Shown: positions 54,364-61,547 of the stretch, in pieces
Layout of the letters: each line of letters begins with the position of its first letter
Position numbering within the stretch: the stretch's first letter is position 1
Source of the DNA: Promicromonospora sp. AC04
GTDB taxonomy: Bacteria; Actinomycetota; Actinomycetes; Actinomycetales; Cellulomonadaceae
Assembly (NCBI RefSeq): GCF_003058225.1
Contig: NZ_QBUG01000003.1
Coordinates: 248,001-312,000 of the forward strand
Length of the DNA: 64,000 bases
Reading direction: 5' to 3'
Position numbers and translations under genes: made by a program
The notes under the pieces: generated by a model
Database searches by the model: none
What the model was told of the DNA's origin: nothing
Seen by the model: only the letters and a program-made list of their open reading frames with translations

Positions 54364-55275
54364 GTGCGCATCGCCACGTTCAACGTCCAGCACGGCCTCG
54401 GCCCCGACGGTCGCGTCGACAACGGCCGGCTGGCCGACGCCGTCGCCGCGCTCGACGCAGACGTCGTCGGGCTGCAAGAGGTCGACCAGGGGCAGGCGCG
54501 GTCCGGGGGAGCGGACCAGGCGCGGCTCTGCGCTGAGGCGATGGGCGCCGTCGACCACCGGTTCCGGCCGGCGCTCGCCGGCCCGTTCCGCTACCCCGGC
54601 GTCCGACGTCGCGCCCGCCGCGCCGAGCGCCCCGACGCCCCCGGCTACGGCATCGCCCTGCTGTCCAGGTTTCCCGTCCTGAGCTGGCACACCGTCCTCC
54701 TGCCGCCCGCGACGCCATGGGTGTGGGGGCGGGTCCAGCTCGGCACCGACGAGCCACGCGTGGCGCTCGCTGCGCAGATCGACGCGCCGTCGGGGCCGCT
54801 CACCGTCGTGTGCACGCACCTCAGCGTGTACCGGTTCCACTCCGTCACCTGGGCGGGCGGGGTTGCGCGACGCGCCGTCGGGTACCGCCGGGGTGAGCCC
54901 GGAGAGCGGCACGCGGAGCGCCAGGTCGACCACCTCCGACGTCGGCTCGTCGGGCTGCCGCGGCCCCTCGTCCTGCTGGGCGACTTCAACCTGCGCGGAT
55001 CCGTTCCGGCCGACCGCACCGGCTGGCGCCCCCTCGCGACGGGCGACACGTTCCCCCGGCACGACCCGCGGTTCCAGATCGACCACATCCTCCTGGACGA
55101 GGGTTCCGGGGGTGGGCTGCCCGACGGCGACGGGCCGGTCCCGGGCAGCCGGCTCGGCTCCGTTGCGGGTCGAGCGGTGGACACGGGCGTCTCGGACCAC
55201 CGGGCGCTGGTCGTGGACGTCGGTCGCCGAACGGCGAAGGACGCCGCGGCTGAGGGCCGGCGACGTCCTTCCTAA
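54364..55275 (+). CDS. Endonuclease/exonuclease/phosphatase family protein
   Basis: A 303-residue EEP-superfamily metal-dependent phosphodiesterase or nuclease. Conserved residues are in RIATFNVQHG (Asn), VVGLQEVDQG (metal Glu), VCTHLSVY (His), LVLLGDFNLRG (Asp-Asn) and VSDHRALVVDV (Asp-His). There is no signal peptide, so a cytoplasmic enzyme is likely. Members act on DNA, phosphoinositides or sphingomyelin; substrate unknown. GTG 54364 (VRIATFNV) is chosen because the fold starts there. It diverges from the fused sigma gene. Confidence 0.87.
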   Translation: MRIATFNVQHGLGPDGRVDNGRLADAVAALDADVVGLQEVDQGQARSGGADQARLCAEAMGAVDHRFRPALAGPFRYPGVRRRARRAERPDAPGYGIALLSRFPVLSWHTVLLPPATPWVWGRVQLGTDEPRVALAAQIDAPSGPLTVVCTHLSVYRFHSVTWAGGVARRAVGYRRGEPGERHAERQVDHLRRRLVGLPRPLVLLGDFNLRGSVPADRTGWRPLATGDTFPRHDPRFQIDHILLDEGSGGGLPDGDGPVPGSRLGSVAGRAVDTGVSDHRALVVDVGRRTAKDAAAEGRRRPS

Positions 55276-55323
55276 CCTCTCGCGGGGAATGCAACACCGG
55301 AGTAGAGGCGACCGATCCTGAAG

Positions 55324-55728
55324 TCACCCGACGAAGATGCAGAACGGGTGGCCCATCGGGTCCGCGAGGACGTAGAGCGGTTCCTCCGGGTCGCCCGACC
55401 GGTCGAAGAGCAGCGTCGCGCCGAGCGCCAGGGCGTGGTCGCGCGCCTCGGTGAGCGCGGCGAAGTCGGGCACCGTGGTGTCGAGGTGCAGCTGCTGCGG
55501 GATGTCGGGTTCCGGCCAGGTCGACCTCGGCAGCTCGTCGATCTGCTGGAACGCGAGGGGCACACCGTCGTCGTTCCGCAGGACGAGCCAGTCGTTCGGG
55601 TCGGGTTCGCCGAGCGGCGGGGGCTCGTCGCCGGGGCGGTACGAGAGCCCGAAGAGCTCGCGGTAGAACTCGGCGAGGTCGCGGGCGCTCGTGGTGTCGA
55701 GCACCACCTGTCGGATGCGCGGGGTCAT
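55324..55728 (-). CDS. VOC (glyoxalase/bleomycin-resistance fold) protein
   Basis: A 134-residue vicinal-oxygen-chelate protein. It opens with IRQVVLDTTSARDLAEFYREL, has QQLHLDTTVPDF in the second module and ends ADPMGHPFCIFVG. Metal ligands are only partly present, as in many proteins of this broad family. The partner and substrate are unknown. A single gene, minus strand, converging on the EEP gene. Confidence 0.87.
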   Translation of the reverse strand: MTPRIRQVVLDTTSARDLAEFYRELFGLSYRPGDEPPPLGEPDPNDWLVLRNDDGVPLAFQQIDELPRSTWPEPDIPQQLHLDTTVPDFAALTEARDHALALGATLLFDRSGDPEEPLYVLADPMGHPFCIFVG

Positions 55729-55756
55729 CTACCTAGCGCACCACTTCTGGCGCCAA

Positions 55757-55814
55757 ATGACCATGCGTCTGATGCCGAACCTGGGTCGGTTCCCGGCAGC
55801 AGGCGCATGGTCAT
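55757..55814. terminator. Long imperfect hairpin
   Basis: Arms ATGACCATGCG (55757-55767) and CGCATGGTCAT (55804-55814) pair perfectly. Inside, TGCCGAACC and GGTTCCCGGCA extend the stem with a small bulge. It lies after the minus-strand membrane gene and can end its transcript. Confidence 0.6.
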
Positions 55815-55833
55815 CTCGCGGCCTCGCGGAGCG

Positions 55834-56196
55834 TCAGGCGGCCTCGGCGTACGCGCGGTGGCCGACGGCGGGCCGCGCGGCGGGCTCCCTGTGGTCCCGC
55901 GTGGTGCCCTCGACAACCGTCAGCGCCGGGGCGCTCTCCGCTGCCCGCCGCTTGGCGCGGAAGACGGTGAACAGCGCGTTCGCACCGATCGCGATAGCGG
56001 CGATGTTGGAAGCGGCGGACGGCCAGACGCCGTTCGCCGCGGCCACGGTCAGCATCGTCCCGGCCGCCAGCACATTCGTGCACTGGAACGCGAGGGAATC
56101 TGCGCTCCAGCGCCCACGGCTGACCATGGCGTAGGCCACGAGGCCGGCGATTGCGCCGACCCAGCCGAGGGCGGTGACGACCATCATGAGGGACAT
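55834..56196 (-). CDS. Small polytopic membrane protein (CBU_0592-like)
   Basis: A 120-residue protein, MSLMMVVTALGWVGAIAGLVAYAMVSRGRWSAD..., with three membrane helices (about 5-25, 33-52, 56-75) and a hydrophilic tail. The first 80 residues resemble the CBU_0592 membrane family (LGWxGAxxxLxAYxLVSxGRWxxDSxxFQxxNxxGA). CAGGAG precedes ATG 56196 by 8-9 nt. It is divergent from the LysR gene and may be its target. Confidence 0.72.
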   Translation of the reverse strand: MSLMMVVTALGWVGAIAGLVAYAMVSRGRWSADSLAFQCTNVLAAGTMLTVAAANGVWPSAASNIAAIAIGANALFTVFRAKRRAAESAPALTVVEGTTRDHREPAARPAVGHRAYAEAA

Positions 56197-56371
56197 GGGA
56201 AGACTCCTGGAGATAGATACTCGAAACGATTCGAGGATGTAGCGGAGACCGAGCGCCGGAATCCATGCGGGGTGTGGCAGTCGGTCCGGAGGGGGATGGG
56301 TCCGGGGTGCTGCCAAGATCAATCATGAGGGAGATCTGCGTTCAGCACAATCGAATGTTTGTGACTCCCGG

Positions 56372-56388
56372 ATGTAGCATCGCTACAT
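56372..56388. promoter_or_regulatory. LysR-type operator overlapping the lysR start
   Basis: ATGTAGC-ATC-GCTACAT is a perfect 7-bp inverted repeat with the T-N11-A form of LysR boxes. Its right arm enters the ATG (56387-56389) of the regulator, suggesting autorepression and possible control of the divergent membrane gene. Confidence 0.5.
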
Positions 56389-57292
56389 GGCCACTGACCC
56401 GCGGAGACTCGCATTCCTTCTTGCCGTGCATCGTGCTGGGGGAGTTCTTGCCGCGGCGGATCTGCTGCACATCACGCCGTCCGCCGTCTCGCAGCAGATC
56501 TCTCGGCTGGAGGCGGAGGAGGGTGTCGACGTGCTGGACCGGGGACCCCGCGGCGTGACCCTCACGCCCGCCGGCCGGGTCCTTGCCGAAGCCGCCGAGC
56601 GCATCGAGGCGGAGCTGGTCCAGGCGCGCCAGGCCGTTGCGGCTCTGGGCGGCGAGCTCACCGGCCGGGTCTCGATCGGCTCCATCCAGACCGCCATCCG
56701 TGCGGTTGTCGCGCCGGTGCTCGTCACGCTCGCCGAGCGCCACCCGCACATCGAGGTCGACGTCCAGGAGTACGAGCCCGCCGAGTCCGTCCGGCGTCTG
56801 CGCGCCGGTGACCTGGACGCGGTGGTGCTGGAGCGCGACGTCGACGTTGACGCGCCTGCGCCGCGTGGCGCGCACGACGTCCCGCTGCTCGACGAGCCGT
56901 GGCGCATTGTGGTCCCGACGAGCCTGCCCCAGCCCGAGCGCCTCGACGACCTCGCGGCGCTCACCTGGGTGGGCCCGCAGGTCGACTCGGCGGCCGAGCG
57001 TGCCGTCCGCCGCCTCGCCGCGCAGCTCGGCACGACCCTCGAGACCCGCCACGCCTACAACGACTTCGACACCGCGATCTCGCTCGTCGCCGCAGGTCAG
57101 GGCATCGCGATGCTGCCGGCCCTCGCCCTGCAGCAGGAGATGCCCGACGGCGTGGCGGTGGTGGCGCTGGCCGGACTCGGGTCGCGGCGGCTCGTGGCGC
57201 GGCACCGCCGGAACCGGCACGAGCCCGGCCCGATCGTGCGGGCGGTCGTGGACGAGATGGTCGCGGCGGCGCGGGAGATCGACCTGGGGTAG
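56387..57292 (+). CDS. LysR-family transcriptional regulator
   Basis: A 301-residue regulator. The N-terminal winged helix (about 3-62) reads RRLAFLLAVHRAGGVLAAADLLHITPSAVSQQISRLE, and the LysR substrate-binding domain starts at about 90 (GRVSIGSIQTAIRAVVAPVL) and ends with VAAGQGIAMLPALAL. It is divergent from the small membrane gene across 190 bases that contain a LysR-like inverted repeat. The effector is unknown. It is 50 bases upstream of the dehydrogenase gene on the same strand, so it may control that gene as well. Confidence 0.9.
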   Translation: MATDPRRLAFLLAVHRAGGVLAAADLLHITPSAVSQQISRLEAEEGVDVLDRGPRGVTLTPAGRVLAEAAERIEAELVQARQAVAALGGELTGRVSIGSIQTAIRAVVAPVLVTLAERHPHIEVDVQEYEPAESVRRLRAGDLDAVVLERDVDVDAPAPRGAHDVPLLDEPWRIVVPTSLPQPERLDDLAALTWVGPQVDSAAERAVRRLAAQLGTTLETRHAYNDFDTAISLVAAGQGIAMLPALALQQEMPDGVAVVALAGLGSRRLVARHRRNRHEPGPIVRAVVDEMVAAAREIDLG

Positions 57293-57348
57293 CCGCCGCA
57301 GGCGTACCTGGCGATCCTGCGCGGCAGCGCCCACGTAGGGTCATGGGC

Positions 57349-58725
57349 ATGGATGTCGCAGTGATCGGGGCCACCGGCGACGTGGGTCGTCAGATCTGTA
57401 CCCAGCTCATCGCACACGGGGTGCTCTCCCCTACGTCGCGCCTCCAGCTCGTGGGCCGGCCGGACGGGAGCAGCGCCAGCGCGGTGCACGGCCTCCGGAC
57501 CGACTTGATGGACGCCTTCGACGAGCGCGCGCCACTGATCGACGTCGCGTTGCGGCCGACCGAGGTGGTGGCCGACATCGTGGTGGTCGCAGCAGGCCGC
57601 ACTGCCCTCGCCAAGGTCGGTTCCGACACCGACCGCAGAAAGCTGGCGGTCGCGAACACGCAGCTCTTCGAGCAGCACGCGGAGGCGCTGCGCAAGCACG
57701 GGTCGGGCCGCGAGGTGGTGATCGTCGTGTCCAACCCGGTCGAGGTCGGCGTGGGGGTCTTCGCGAACGCGCTCGGCAGGCACCGCGTGATCGGCATGGG
57801 CGCCTGGCTCGACACCCTGCGCTTCCAGCGGGAGATCGCGCTCTCGCTCGGGGTTCGTCGGGCGCGCGTGTCCGGCTTCGTCGCGGGCCAGCACGGGGAG
57901 CGGGCGGTCCCGCTGTGGTCGTCCGTGCGGATCGCGGGGCTCGACGTGACCGAGCGGCAGGCCGCCGTCGAACGCCTGCGCCGTGGCCGCACGCTCGACA
58001 TGTACTCGGACGAGCTGGCCGAGGCCAGGGTGCGCCTCGACGCGGTGGCGGCTCGGAACGTCGCAGAGGCGTTCGCCCTGGTCGACACGTGGCCGCCCGA
58101 TGTTCGCGTCGTCGCCCGGCCGGTCATGACCCATCAGAGCGGCGCCAAGACAGCCACCGGCACGGCGGCCGCGACGGTCGACATGATCGCCACGCTGCTG
58201 GACGGCCGCGAGATCGTGGTCGCCGGCCAGGTCGCCCTCGCGGACGAGGTGCAGATCGGTGGGGCCACCAGCCCAGGCCGGGTGCTCGGCGTCCCGGTGA
58301 TCCTGGGCCCGGAGGGCTGGAGCCGCGTGGTCCTCGACCCGCTGGCCGCCGACGAGGCCGCCGCGCTCGCCGCCTCCGGACGCATGATCGACGGCATGCT
58401 CGACAGCCTCGGCATTGCCCCGGCGGGGGACGACCCTGTGGTCGGCATGGCCGCCGCCATCCCGCCGGCAGCGGATGCCGAGGTTCGGACTTGGGAGGTC
58501 GATGTCGAGGTGCGCGGCGCCGACGAGGTGGGCGTCGTCGCGACCCTGACCAGCGTGTTCTCCACCCGGGGCGTCACCGTCGACGCCGTGTCGACTAGGC
58601 GGGGCAGCTCGAGCTCGGTGCAGCTCCGGTTCCGCGCGGGCGAGCGCCGGGCGCTGTCGCTGGTCCGCACGCTGGAGCGACTGACGTTGGTGACGAAGGT
58701 CGTGGTGCACAGCACGCGGTCTTGA
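57349..58725 (+). CDS. Malate/lactate dehydrogenase-like enzyme with C-terminal ACT domain
   Basis: A 458-residue protein. Residues 1-310 form an NAD-dependent malate/lactate dehydrogenase: VAVIGATGDVGRQI, DIVVVAAGRTA, VVIVVSNPVEVGVGVF, MGAWLDTLRFQREIA and the catalytic-loop His in GFVAGQHGERAVPLWSSV. The C-terminal 75 residues (DVEVRGADEVGVVATLTSVFSTRGVTVD to VHSTRS) look like an ACT domain, which usually binds amino acids. AGGG sits 8 nt before ATG 57349; ATG 57343 is the alternative. An allosteric hydroxyacid dehydrogenase is the likeliest reading. It might be regulated by the LysR protein upstream. Confidence 0.8.
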   Translation: MDVAVIGATGDVGRQICTQLIAHGVLSPTSRLQLVGRPDGSSASAVHGLRTDLMDAFDERAPLIDVALRPTEVVADIVVVAAGRTALAKVGSDTDRRKLAVANTQLFEQHAEALRKHGSGREVVIVVSNPVEVGVGVFANALGRHRVIGMGAWLDTLRFQREIALSLGVRRARVSGFVAGQHGERAVPLWSSVRIAGLDVTERQAAVERLRRGRTLDMYSDELAEARVRLDAVAARNVAEAFALVDTWPPDVRVVARPVMTHQSGAKTATGTAAATVDMIATLLDGREIVVAGQVALADEVQIGGATSPGRVLGVPVILGPEGWSRVVLDPLAADEAAALAASGRMIDGMLDSLGIAPAGDDPVVGMAAAIPPAADAEVRTWEVDVEVRGADEVGVVATLTSVFSTRGVTVDAVSTRRGSSSSVQLRFRAGERRALSLVRTLERLTLVTKVVVHSTRS

Positions 58726-58739
58726 GGGGTTCCGGCGAA

Positions 58740-58917
58740 GGAGGTCCTCGTTCAGGAACGCTCGTGGTAACTTCGGCGTCGCCAAGCTTGCTGCGAACCG
58801 AGGAGGTGAGTCCGATCAAGGCTGTGACAGGTCGGGGCTCCCTCCCTCGTAGGGGCTAGCTCGTATGAGCTAGGGCGAGCGCCCGCACAAGGCATCCCGA
58901 AAGGCTTGAAACGCACA
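58740..58917 (+). other. Structured-looking leader before a decayed hydrolase gene
   Basis: Between the dehydrogenase and the remnant at 58918 lie several complementary segments, the clearest CTAGCTC-GTAT-GAGCTAG (58856-58873). A short frame from GTG 58806 (SPIKAVTGRGSLPRRG, stop 58857-58859) follows GAGGAGG. The block may be an RNA leader left over from the intact hydrolase gene; no known riboswitch was recognised. Confidence 0.3.
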
Positions 58918-59274
58918 TGCGCTTCACCTCCCAGAGGTCGCTCGACGGCGTCAGCTCTTCACCCTCCCCTTCGCCTTCGGTGAGATCCCCGGCGTGCTGT
59001 GGACCCAGGATCCTGATGGAACACGGCGGTGGCCAGCGGCCGGTCGGCTACTGGGGAATGTCACTGGGCTGCGGGCTCGGTGTACCGCTCGTCGCCGCCG
59101 AACTCCCGCATCCGCGCCGCGGTGTTGGGCCTAAACGGAGCGGAGCCCTCGGCCGAGGCCGCCGCACAGCTCACCGTCCCGCCGGAGTTCCTGGTGCAGT
59201 GGGACGACGAGATGGTGCCGCGGGCGGCGAGCCTGGACCGCTCGCCTCTGGTGGTGTCTCCAGGCATGCGGTGA
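58918..59274 (+). pseudogene. Decayed alpha/beta hydrolase (dienelactone-hydrolase-like)
   Basis: Family sequence is spread over different frames. MRFTSQRSLDGV starts at 58918. FAFGEIPGVLWT and RRWPAAG follow in another frame with the nucleophile region missing, then GYWGMSLGCGLGVPLVAAE, RIRAAVLGLNG, ITVPPEFL-like LTVPPEFLVQWDDEMVPRAASL. Intact relatives are about 250 residues, so at least one large deletion and several frameshifts have occurred. The gene is not functional. Confidence 0.75.
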
Positions 59275-59438
59275 CGTCGTCCACCCCGCGCCGCGGCGGG
59301 TAGCCGAGGGAGGCCAGGTGCGCGACGGCGCCGCCAGGAATCTTGCTCTCGGCAAGGCGGGTGCCGCGCGCGACCGAGGCCGGGTAGTAAGAGTCGACCA
59401 GTCCGACCGAGTGATGGAACAGGTGTGCACATTAATTG
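59255..59438 (-). pseudogene. Fragment of a GntR-family (UTRA domain) regulator
   Basis: On the minus strand the frame reads HHSVGLVDSYYPASVARGTRLAE, IPGGAVAHLASLGYPPRRGVDDVTA. This matches the core of UTRA effector domains (LVDSYYP, ARGTPLAE, GGA, LGYRP, EDV). The winged helix and the C-terminal end are absent. It abuts the hydrolase remnant on one side and the TnpB element on the other, which probably truncated it. Confidence 0.7.
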
Positions 59439-59494
59439 CCCGATGAGGCATCTTGAGCAGGCACTTGTCAGTGGTCGGTGGCAGGATGACATGC

Positions 59495-61072
59495 ATGCCC
59501 AGGCACACGTCGTTCCGGTTCTGTCTCGACCTGTCGGTCGAGCAGGAGCGTGTGCTGTCCCGGCACGTGGGCGCGGCAAGGTTCGCGTTCAACCAAGCCC
59601 TGCGCCTGCACAAGGACGCACGCGCCGCCGTCCGCCGGGCCCAGGGCGAGCCGTCAGGGGTTGTGGCCGACGGCGACGAGCCCCGCGCCCGGACCAACGC
59701 CATTGACGGTGACGATGGTGCGCCGAGGGTGCCGTGGACGGGTTTCGACTTGATCAAGGCGTTCAACGCGTGGAAGCGGTCGGAGGCCGCAGGGCGCCGG
59801 TTCCTGGTCGGTATCGACAGGAAGACACGGGTGGAGGTGACGGGTCTTGCATGGCGGGACCAGGTCGTCGCGCAGGTGTTCGAGGAAGCCGCGGTGGACC
59901 TCGGCCGAGGGCTGAAAGCGTGCAACGACTCCTGGACTGGTGCTCGGAAGGGGTCTCGGGTTGGGTTCCCGCGCTTCAAGAAGAAGAGTCCGACCGGTGG
60001 GTCCTTCCGGATCCGGAACAAGACCACCAAGCGCCGGCCGGATATTCGTATCGGTGATGGTGACCGTCCCCGCTCGGTGAGCCTGCCAAAGATCGGCATC
60101 CTGCGGGTCCGGGAGGACACCCGGCGGCTACGCAGGATGATCGCCACCGGCCGGGCCCGGATCCTGTCCGTGACGGTGTCCCGGGGTGCAGCCCGGTGGT
60201 GGATCTCCATCACTGTTGAAGCCGCCGATCTGCACCCCGCACACGGGCATTCGGCAGCACGGCAGGCACCCCTGTCCGTCGAGGTCAGCAGCGAGCAACC
60301 TAACGCCCAGCTCAACTCCGGCTGGGTGGGTGTAGATCGTGGATTGCGTGTCCTGGCCGTCGCCGGTTCGTCGGACGGCAGCGAGGTCCTGCGGGTCGAC
60401 AACCAGCGAGCCCTCCGGCGTGGGCTGCCGCGCCTGCGCCGCCTGTCCCGGGCAGTGTCTCGGAAGAAGAAGGGATCGAAGAACCGTCAGAAGGCTGTCG
60501 TGCGTCTGGGGCGGCAGCATGCCCGGATCCGTAACCGTCGCCGACATGTGCTGCATCAGGTGTCTAATCAGCTGGTCAAGAACCACGCCCGGCTGGTCCT
60601 GGAAGACCTGAACATCACCGGCATGAGATCCAACCGCAAGCTCTCCCGCGCCATCTCGGACGCGGCGTGGGGTGAGCTGGCCCGGCAGATCACCTATAAG
60701 CAGGCCTGGCGCGGCGGGCAAGTCGTCGTGGCGGACCGTTGGTTCCCGTCGTCCAAGACCTGCTCCGCGTGCGGCAGCCTGCGCAAGGACCTTGCCCTCA
60801 AGGACCGCACCTTCGAGTGCCGTGAGTGTGGGCATGTGATGGATCGGGATCTGAATGCCGCCGTCAATCTCGCTGCCTGGGCCGAGAACCACACCCCTAC
60901 CGTCACAGACGGTGCGGGGCGTGGTGCTGCCCGGGTCGGGGACCGTCAAGCAGCCGGCCCCGTCACCAACGCCCACCGACAGGACACCCCCGCCCACCCC
61001 GGCCCTCCTGGCCGTGGTGGTAAGGGACTGGACGACGTGGGAACCAGCCCTCAGGCCGCACCCGCGGCCTGA
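59495..61072 (+). CDS. tnpB: RNA-guided nuclease TnpB
   Basis: A 525-residue TnpB (transposon-encoded, Cas12 ancestor). The RuvC catalytic residues are all present: Asp in VGVDRGLRVLA, Glu in LVLEDLNITGM and Asp in HVMDRDLNAAVN. The zinc ribbon is CSACGSLRKDL...CRECG. The N-terminal part has the usual FRFCLDLSVEQERVL start, and an insert of about 35 residues follows (RAQGEPSGVVADGDE). The C-terminus runs 65 residues past the last Asp, rich in Gly, Pro and Ala, where the omega RNA gene usually overlaps. ATG 59495 follows GGCAGGA; in-frame ATG 59486 is an alternative. Its nuclease would need an omega RNA from its own 3' end. Confidence 0.9.
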   Translation: MPRHTSFRFCLDLSVEQERVLSRHVGAARFAFNQALRLHKDARAAVRRAQGEPSGVVADGDEPRARTNAIDGDDGAPRVPWTGFDLIKAFNAWKRSEAAGRRFLVGIDRKTRVEVTGLAWRDQVVAQVFEEAAVDLGRGLKACNDSWTGARKGSRVGFPRFKKKSPTGGSFRIRNKTTKRRPDIRIGDGDRPRSVSLPKIGILRVREDTRRLRRMIATGRARILSVTVSRGAARWWISITVEAADLHPAHGHSAARQAPLSVEVSSEQPNAQLNSGWVGVDRGLRVLAVAGSSDGSEVLRVDNQRALRRGLPRLRRLSRAVSRKKKGSKNRQKAVVRLGRQHARIRNRRRHVLHQVSNQLVKNHARLVLEDLNITGMRSNRKLSRAISDAAWGELARQITYKQAWRGGQVVVADRWFPSSKTCSACGSLRKDLALKDRTFECRECGHVMDRDLNAAVNLAAWAENHTPTVTDGAGRGAARVGDRQAAGPVTNAHRQDTPAHPGPPGRGGKGLDDVGTSPQAAPAA

Positions 61073-61130
61073 ACCCTGGACGCCCGAGAAGGGCGGTGTC
61101 TCACAAGCCACACGACTTCTGAAACACGCC
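60900..61130 (+). ncRNA. Predicted omega (reRNA) guide region of TnpB
   Basis: In studied TnpB elements the guide RNA is made from the 3' end of tnpB and the right end of the element, with the guide being flanking DNA. Here that is the divergent C-terminal coding part plus 60 bases beyond the stop. No structure was computed; the interval is a prediction by analogy. Confidence 0.3.
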
Positions 61131-61212
61131 GTACGATGTGCGCATAACTGAAGATCTTCAATGGTCCCGGGCTCGAGCAGCTCGACCACCGGGGCCGTGC
61201 CGCCAGAACCGC

Positions 61213-61456
61213 GGCGGGAGAGTCCGGCCCACACCGTCGTCGTACAGACGACGTGGGAGCCGGCGCCGAAGGAGCAATTTCCTCCCCGGGAATCTCTCAG
61301 GCCCCCGTACCGCCACGGTGAGGCAACTCTGGAAAGCGAGCCGCCGCTGTCGGGCAACCGGGTGCGGAGGCTCCACCGACGGTGCAAGCCGGCGCGTCCC
61401 GCCCTCCTCCCCGATTTTCGGGAGGGAACACGACGGACCGGCAAAACTCTCAGGTA
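61213..61456 (+). ncRNA. Tandem glycine riboswitch
   Basis: Aptamer 1 shows GGGAGAG (61216-61222), GCCGAAGGAGCAA (61265-61277) and TCTCTCAGG (about 61293-61301). Aptamer 2 shows ACTCTGGAAAG (about 61326-61336), ACCGACGGTGCAAGCC (61375-61390) and ACTCTCAGG (about 61446-61454). This arrangement is the two-aptamer glycine switch, here before gcvP. A long hairpin (TGTCCGA 61482-61488 with TCGGACA 61527-61533, inner GGGGA/TCCCC) ends just before the SD and could be the expression platform. Confidence 0.9.
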
Positions 61457-61547
61457 GACGCGCGTCCGCGAGCGGGCAGGGTGTCCGATGACAGATCGGG
61501 GAGGGACCGCAGTCGTCCCCACGCCCTCGGACAGCCAGGAGCCCGCC

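Larger units (their letters stand above)
59440..61160 (+). mobile_element. Solo TnpB element (IS200/IS605- or IS607-type)
   Basis: A transposon-like segment carrying tnpB without a tnpA. Ends are approximate. The left end lies where GntR homology stops (about 59436-59450). The right end is taken near the palindrome TGAAGATCTTCA (61148-61159) that follows the gene, as subterminal hairpins are usual in this group. No target-site duplication is expected for IS200/IS605, so exact ends cannot be fixed from one copy. Confidence 0.6.

Noticed and set aside
58918-59303. Hypothetical protein gene from ATG 58918 in a single frame
   Set aside because: Hydrolase similarity jumps between frames, so this is decayed sequence, not an intact gene.
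59440-61160. A tnpA transposase gene next to tnpB
   Set aside because: No Tyr-type (HUH) or serine transposase frame is found within the element or its flanks.
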